A stretch of 34,870 nucleotides of DNA from Streptomyces misionensis (GTDB lineage: Bacteria > Actinomycetota > Actinomycetes > Streptomycetales > Streptomycetaceae): contig NZ_VOGW01000040.1 of the NCBI RefSeq assembly GCF_007896895.1, forward strand, positions 50,196 to 85,065, in the 5' to 3' direction. Positions within the stretch are counted from its first letter, which is position 1, and the number at the start of each line of letters is the position of its first letter. Shown piece after piece: positions 32,575 to 34,870 of this stretch. A program made the translations under genes and the position numbers. The notes under the pieces are model-generated. The model saw only the letters and a program-made list of their open reading frames with translations, did not search any database and was not told the origin of the DNA.

Positions 32575-32595
32575 TGAGCGACGCCAGGCGCGGCC

Positions 32596-32627
32596 CGCTC
32601 GTCCGGGGGGGCGCCCCCGGACGAGCG
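32596..32627. terminator. Strong hairpin after the L,D-transpeptidase
   Basis: CGCTCGTCCGGGGG (32596-32609) and CCCCCGGACGAGCG (32614-32627) form a perfect 14-bp stem with a 4-nt loop, starting 6 bases after the transpeptidase stop codon. It is a likely terminator despite the absence of a T-tract. Confidence 0.75.
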
Positions 32628-32633
32628 AGCGGC

Positions 32634-33335
32634 TCAGGTGCCGGGCTTGCGGCCGTAGACGAAGACGTCGTCGCCGTTGTGCAGCAGCGACCAGTACTTC
32701 TTGGCGTCCTTGCCGGTCATGTTGACGCAGCCGTGCGAGCCGGGCGGGTTCCACATGCTCAGGCCCACCGAGTGGAAGGCCTGGCCGCCGTCGAAGAACT
32801 GGCTGTACGGCATGGGTACGCCGTTGTACAGCGACGAGACGTGGTCGATGTCACGCCAGTAGATCTTCTTCAGGCCGGTGCGGGTGACGTACCCCTTGCG
32901 GCCGGTGCGCACGGGCACCGGGCCGTAGACGAGCTTCTTGCCGTCCTGGATCCAGCTGAGCTGATGGGTCAGGTCCACGCACGCGATCCGGCCCTTGTTC
33001 ACCGGGCACGCGCCGCTCTTGTTGGGGTTCTTGCCCACGGCCCGCTGTTTGGTGATGAGGTCCATCACACCCCAGGTGACGTTCCCGGCGTAACCGATGG
33101 TGGGCGTGATGCCGTTCTTGGCCTGGAAGGCCCGGATGGCCTTGCAGTCGGCGGCGGACTGCCGGCCGTCGACCGGGCGGCCGAGGAACTTCTCCACCTG
33201 CTTCTGGTGCGGGCCCGTCGCGGTGGTGCAGTAACTCGCGGCCTGGGCCGGGGCCGCGGTGAGAGCCAGTGTGAGCGGCGCCACCATACCCGCGACGCCC
33301 AGCGCGACAACGGCTCGTCTACGTATGTCCCCCAT
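32634..33335 (-). CDS. Secreted L,D-transpeptidase (YkuD domain)
   Basis: The 233-residue exported protein has a Sec signal peptide (R-R-R-A-V-V-A-L..., cleavage after A-Q-A near residue 32). A small peptidoglycan-binding-like region follows (G-R-Q-S-A-A-D-C-K-A-I-R-A-F-Q-A-K-N-G-I). The YkuD catalytic domain lies at about residues 115-230, with H-S-V-G-L near 188 and S200-H201-G-C203-V-N. It would form 3-3 cross-links in peptidoglycan using C203 as nucleophile. GGTGAAG lies 10 bases before the ATG. Its leader holds an 8-bp inverted repeat, and strong hairpins follow the stop. Confidence 0.92.
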   Translation of the reverse strand: MGDIRRRAVVALGVAGMVAPLTLALTAAPAQAASYCTTATGPHQKQVEKFLGRPVDGRQSAADCKAIRAFQAKNGITPTIGYAGNVTWGVMDLITKQRAVGKNPNKSGACPVNKGRIACVDLTHQLSWIQDGKKLVYGPVPVRTGRKGYVTRTGLKKIYWRDIDHVSSLYNGVPMPYSQFFDGGQAFHSVGLSMWNPPGSHGCVNMTGKDAKKYWSLLHNGDDVFVYGRKPGT

Positions 33336-33397
33336 GAGGGATCTTCACCTTCTCCCCAGTTCGCCCAGGGACATCCCCCGGGTGTTTCTGTGCGATT

Positions 33398-33438
33398 CCC
33401 ACGATCTCGGACAAGTAGACCCCGGGGGAAATCGTGGG
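33398..33438 (-). promoter_or_regulatory. Structured leader of the L,D-transpeptidase
   Basis: CCCACGAT (33398-33405) and ATCGTGGG (33431-33438) are perfect arms about 60-100 bases before the start, enclosing CCCCGGGGG. A second G/C-rich run at 33375-33382 could pair with it instead. GTCACGCTGTGAC (33451-33463) is a separate short palindrome overlapping the end of the neighbouring gene. No named riboswitch was recognised. Confidence 0.4.
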
Positions 33439-33451
33439 GTTGTGCTTCCGG

Positions 33452-34080
33452 TCACGCTGTGACGAAACGGTGAACTTCCTCACCCCGCAGCCGGCCGCCG
33501 GGGAGCCTGCGGCCGTAGGCGACGAGCAGCAGGTCCTGGGCCGCGCCGTGCAGGGGCGCACCGGCGCCGAAGGACCAGTCGAGGTCGTCGGCGCACAGCC
33601 GGACCCCGGTGAGGTCGGTGCCGAAGAACCGGAAGGCCCGCGGATCGACGGCGGCGAGGAGGACCCGCAGCCGCTCCTCGGGAACCCGCCGGTCCAGGCC
33701 GAGGGCGACGGTGACGTCCAGCCCGTGGACGACGTCGTGGCCGAGGGCCGCGGCACGGCGACCGGGGGTGTCCAGGGGTGATGGGCGTGGGTGCGCAGGA
33801 ACCCGGCGAGTTCGCGGTCCGGGTGGGCGGCCGCGTCCCGGCGGGCGAGCCGGTCGGTCGTACGGTGCAGACTGCCGCGCGCCTTGACCAGTTCCAGCAG
33901 CACCTTCGCCGTCGGGTGGCGGAACCCCATCGACATGTGCGCGACCACCTCCCGTACCCGCCAGCCCGCGCAGAGACTGGCCGCCTCCCACTGCGCGGGA
34001 CTCAGCCCCTCGAAAAAATTGGCCAGTTCGCGGCGTTCGGCGGCGATGAGCGTGGCGATGTCGGCGGCTGCTTTCCCCAT
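33452..34080 (-). pseudogene. Mycothiol-dependent maleylpyruvate isomerase family gene, frameshifted
   Basis: Two overlapping frames together read as one 209-residue DinB-like protein of the actinobacterial mycothiol-dependent maleylpyruvate isomerase family. Frame one starts at ATG 34080 (M-G-K-A-A-A-D-I; L-C-A-G-W-R-V-R-E-V-V-A-H-M) and reaches H-H-P-W-T-P-P. The other frame carries R-A-A-A-L-G-H-D-V-V-H-G-L-D-V-T-V-A-L-G to the stop at 33452. The switch is at a run of five G (33764-33768); a sixth base would restore one frame through the whole gene. It could be a recent mutation or an assembly error. The gene is divergent from a LysR regulator. Confidence 0.85.
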
Positions 34081-34147
34081 GTCTCCAGCATGGGCAGCCC
34101 GCTTCGAGAAGTCCAAGACATGATCCGTCTCGGAACTATGACTGGTT

Positions 34148-34870
34148 ATGGAGTTGAGGCAGCTGCGGTACTTCGTGACGGTGGTGGAGGAGGGCGGTTT
34201 CACCCGGGCCGCCGAGCGGCTGCGGCTGGCGCAGCCGGGGCTCAGCGCGCAGATACGGCAACTGGAGCGGGAGTTGGGGCAGCCGCTGCTGGACCGCTCC
34301 GGGCGGGCGGTGCGGCCGACGGAGGTCGGGCACGCCGTGCTGCCGTACGCACGGGCCGCGCTCGCGGCGGTCGAGGGCGTGCGGCAGACCGCCGAGGAGT
34401 ACACGGGCCTGCTGCGCGGACGGGTCGCGATCGGCCTCGTGCCCGGCACCCTCGCCCACCCGTTCGACCTGGCCGGGCTGCTGGCCGCCTTCCACCGGGC
34501 GCATCCCGGGGTGGAGGTCACCCTCACCGAGGACGTCTCGGACCGGATGCTGGCCGCGGTGCGCGGCGGCGCGCTGGACCTCGCGGTGGCCGGGGTGGCG
34601 CAGGAGGATCCGCCGCCGGGCGTCGCGTGGGAGGTGGTCATGGACGAGCCGCTGGTCGTGGCGGCCGTCCCCGGGCACCCCCTGATGGCCGGGCACCCGG
34701 AGGCACGGGCCGTCGCACCGGCCGCACTGGACGGACACCGGCTGATCGGGCTGCCGCACGGCACCGGACTGCGGGCCCTCTTGGACCGGCTGTGCGCCGG
34801 GGCCGGGTTCCGGCCGCACATCGCCTTCGAGGCCGCGACCCCGGACGCGCTCGCGCGCCTCGCCGCGCGC
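34148..34870 (+). CDS. LysR-family transcriptional regulator, partial at right edge
   Basis: The visible 241 residues form a LysR-type regulator. The N-terminal HTH (M-E-L-R-Q-L-R-Y-F-V-T-V-V-E-E-G-G-F-T-R-A-A; L-R-L-A-Q-P-G-L-S-A-Q-I-R-Q-L-E) is followed by the substrate-binding domain (V-A-I-G-L-V-P-G-T-L; D-L-A-V-A-G-V). The family averages about 300 residues, so roughly 55 are cut off. TATGAC (34136-34141) ends 6 bases before the ATG and there is no clear ribosome-binding site, again suggesting a leaderless start. It diverges from the broken mycothiol-enzyme gene, which is its probable target since LysR proteins often control the adjacent divergent gene. Confidence 0.92.
   Translation, partial: MELRQLRYFVTVVEEGGFTRAAERLRLAQPGLSAQIRQLERELGQPLLDRSGRAVRPTEVGHAVLPYARAALAAVEGVRQTAEEYTGLLRGRVAIGLVPGTLAHPFDLAGLLAAFHRAHPGVEVTLTEDVSDRMLAAVRGGALDLAVAGVAQEDPPPGVAWEVVMDEPLVVAAVPGHPLMAGHPEARAVAPAALDGHRLIGLPHGTGLRALLDRLCAGAGFRPHIAFEAATPDALARLAAR

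Noticed and set aside
33336..33470. Cyclic di-AMP riboswitch in the transpeptidase leader
   Set aside because: The expected conserved core (such as GGGGAACC) is not present on the transcribed strand.

Overview
The window is very GC-rich actinobacterial chromosome, most probably Streptomyces. The signs are strong codon-position GC bias, many GTG starts, several start codons sitting directly after a -10-like hexamer (leaderless mRNAs), a mycothiol-dependent enzyme family member, an ALF-repeat secreted protein, a proteasome beta subunit, an F420-type PPOX protein and an ANTAR/PP2C regulator. No tRNA, rRNA, phage, IS or CRISPR signal was seen. The layout is that of an accessory chromosomal region with short operons.

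Region 1 (1-6.5 kb) is a hexuronate/aldarate oxidation cluster. It holds a sodium:solute symporter (cut by the left edge), an IclR regulator, glucarate dehydratase (gudD), 5-dehydro-4-deoxyglucarate dehydratase (kdgD) and, divergently, uronate dehydrogenase (udh). Two copies of a 16-bp palindrome, one upstream of the symporter and one in the kdgD/udh divergent promoter, look like the regulator's operators. The last enzyme, 2-oxoglutarate semialdehyde dehydrogenase, is present only as a truncated, twice-frameshifted remnant directly after udh.

Region 2 (6.5-15 kb) has a secreted ALF-repeat protein, a lone proteasome beta subunit (prcB-like), a GT-C type membrane glycosyltransferase, a BlaI/MecI repressor without a sensor protease, a GH65 phosphorylase-family enzyme translationally coupled to a beta-phosphoglucomutase-like HAD enzyme, a P-loop kinase and an RpiR regulator.

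Region 3 (15-18.3 kb) is a small unknown protein followed by an ANTAR-GAF-PAS-PAS-PP2C regulator, preceded by a leader with three consecutive strong hairpins.

Region 4 (18.3-26.5 kb) has a flavin reductase-like protein, a Tat-exported PL8 polysaccharide lyase with intact catalytic residues and an inverted repeat over its promoter, an ATP-grasp enzyme, a CaiB/BaiF CoA-transferase, a DeoR-HTH/LacI-fold hybrid regulator, and a TetR regulator whose apparent operator recurs in front of a zinc-ribbon/OB-fold (DUF35) gene.

Region 5 (26.5-34.9 kb) has a large secreted alpha/beta-hydrolase, a PPOX protein, a MalY/PatB-type C-S lyase, a DUF574-type methyltransferase, a 57-residue protein, a secreted L,D-transpeptidase flanked by strong hairpins, a mycothiol-dependent-isomerase-family gene broken by one missing base, and a divergent LysR gene cut by the right edge.
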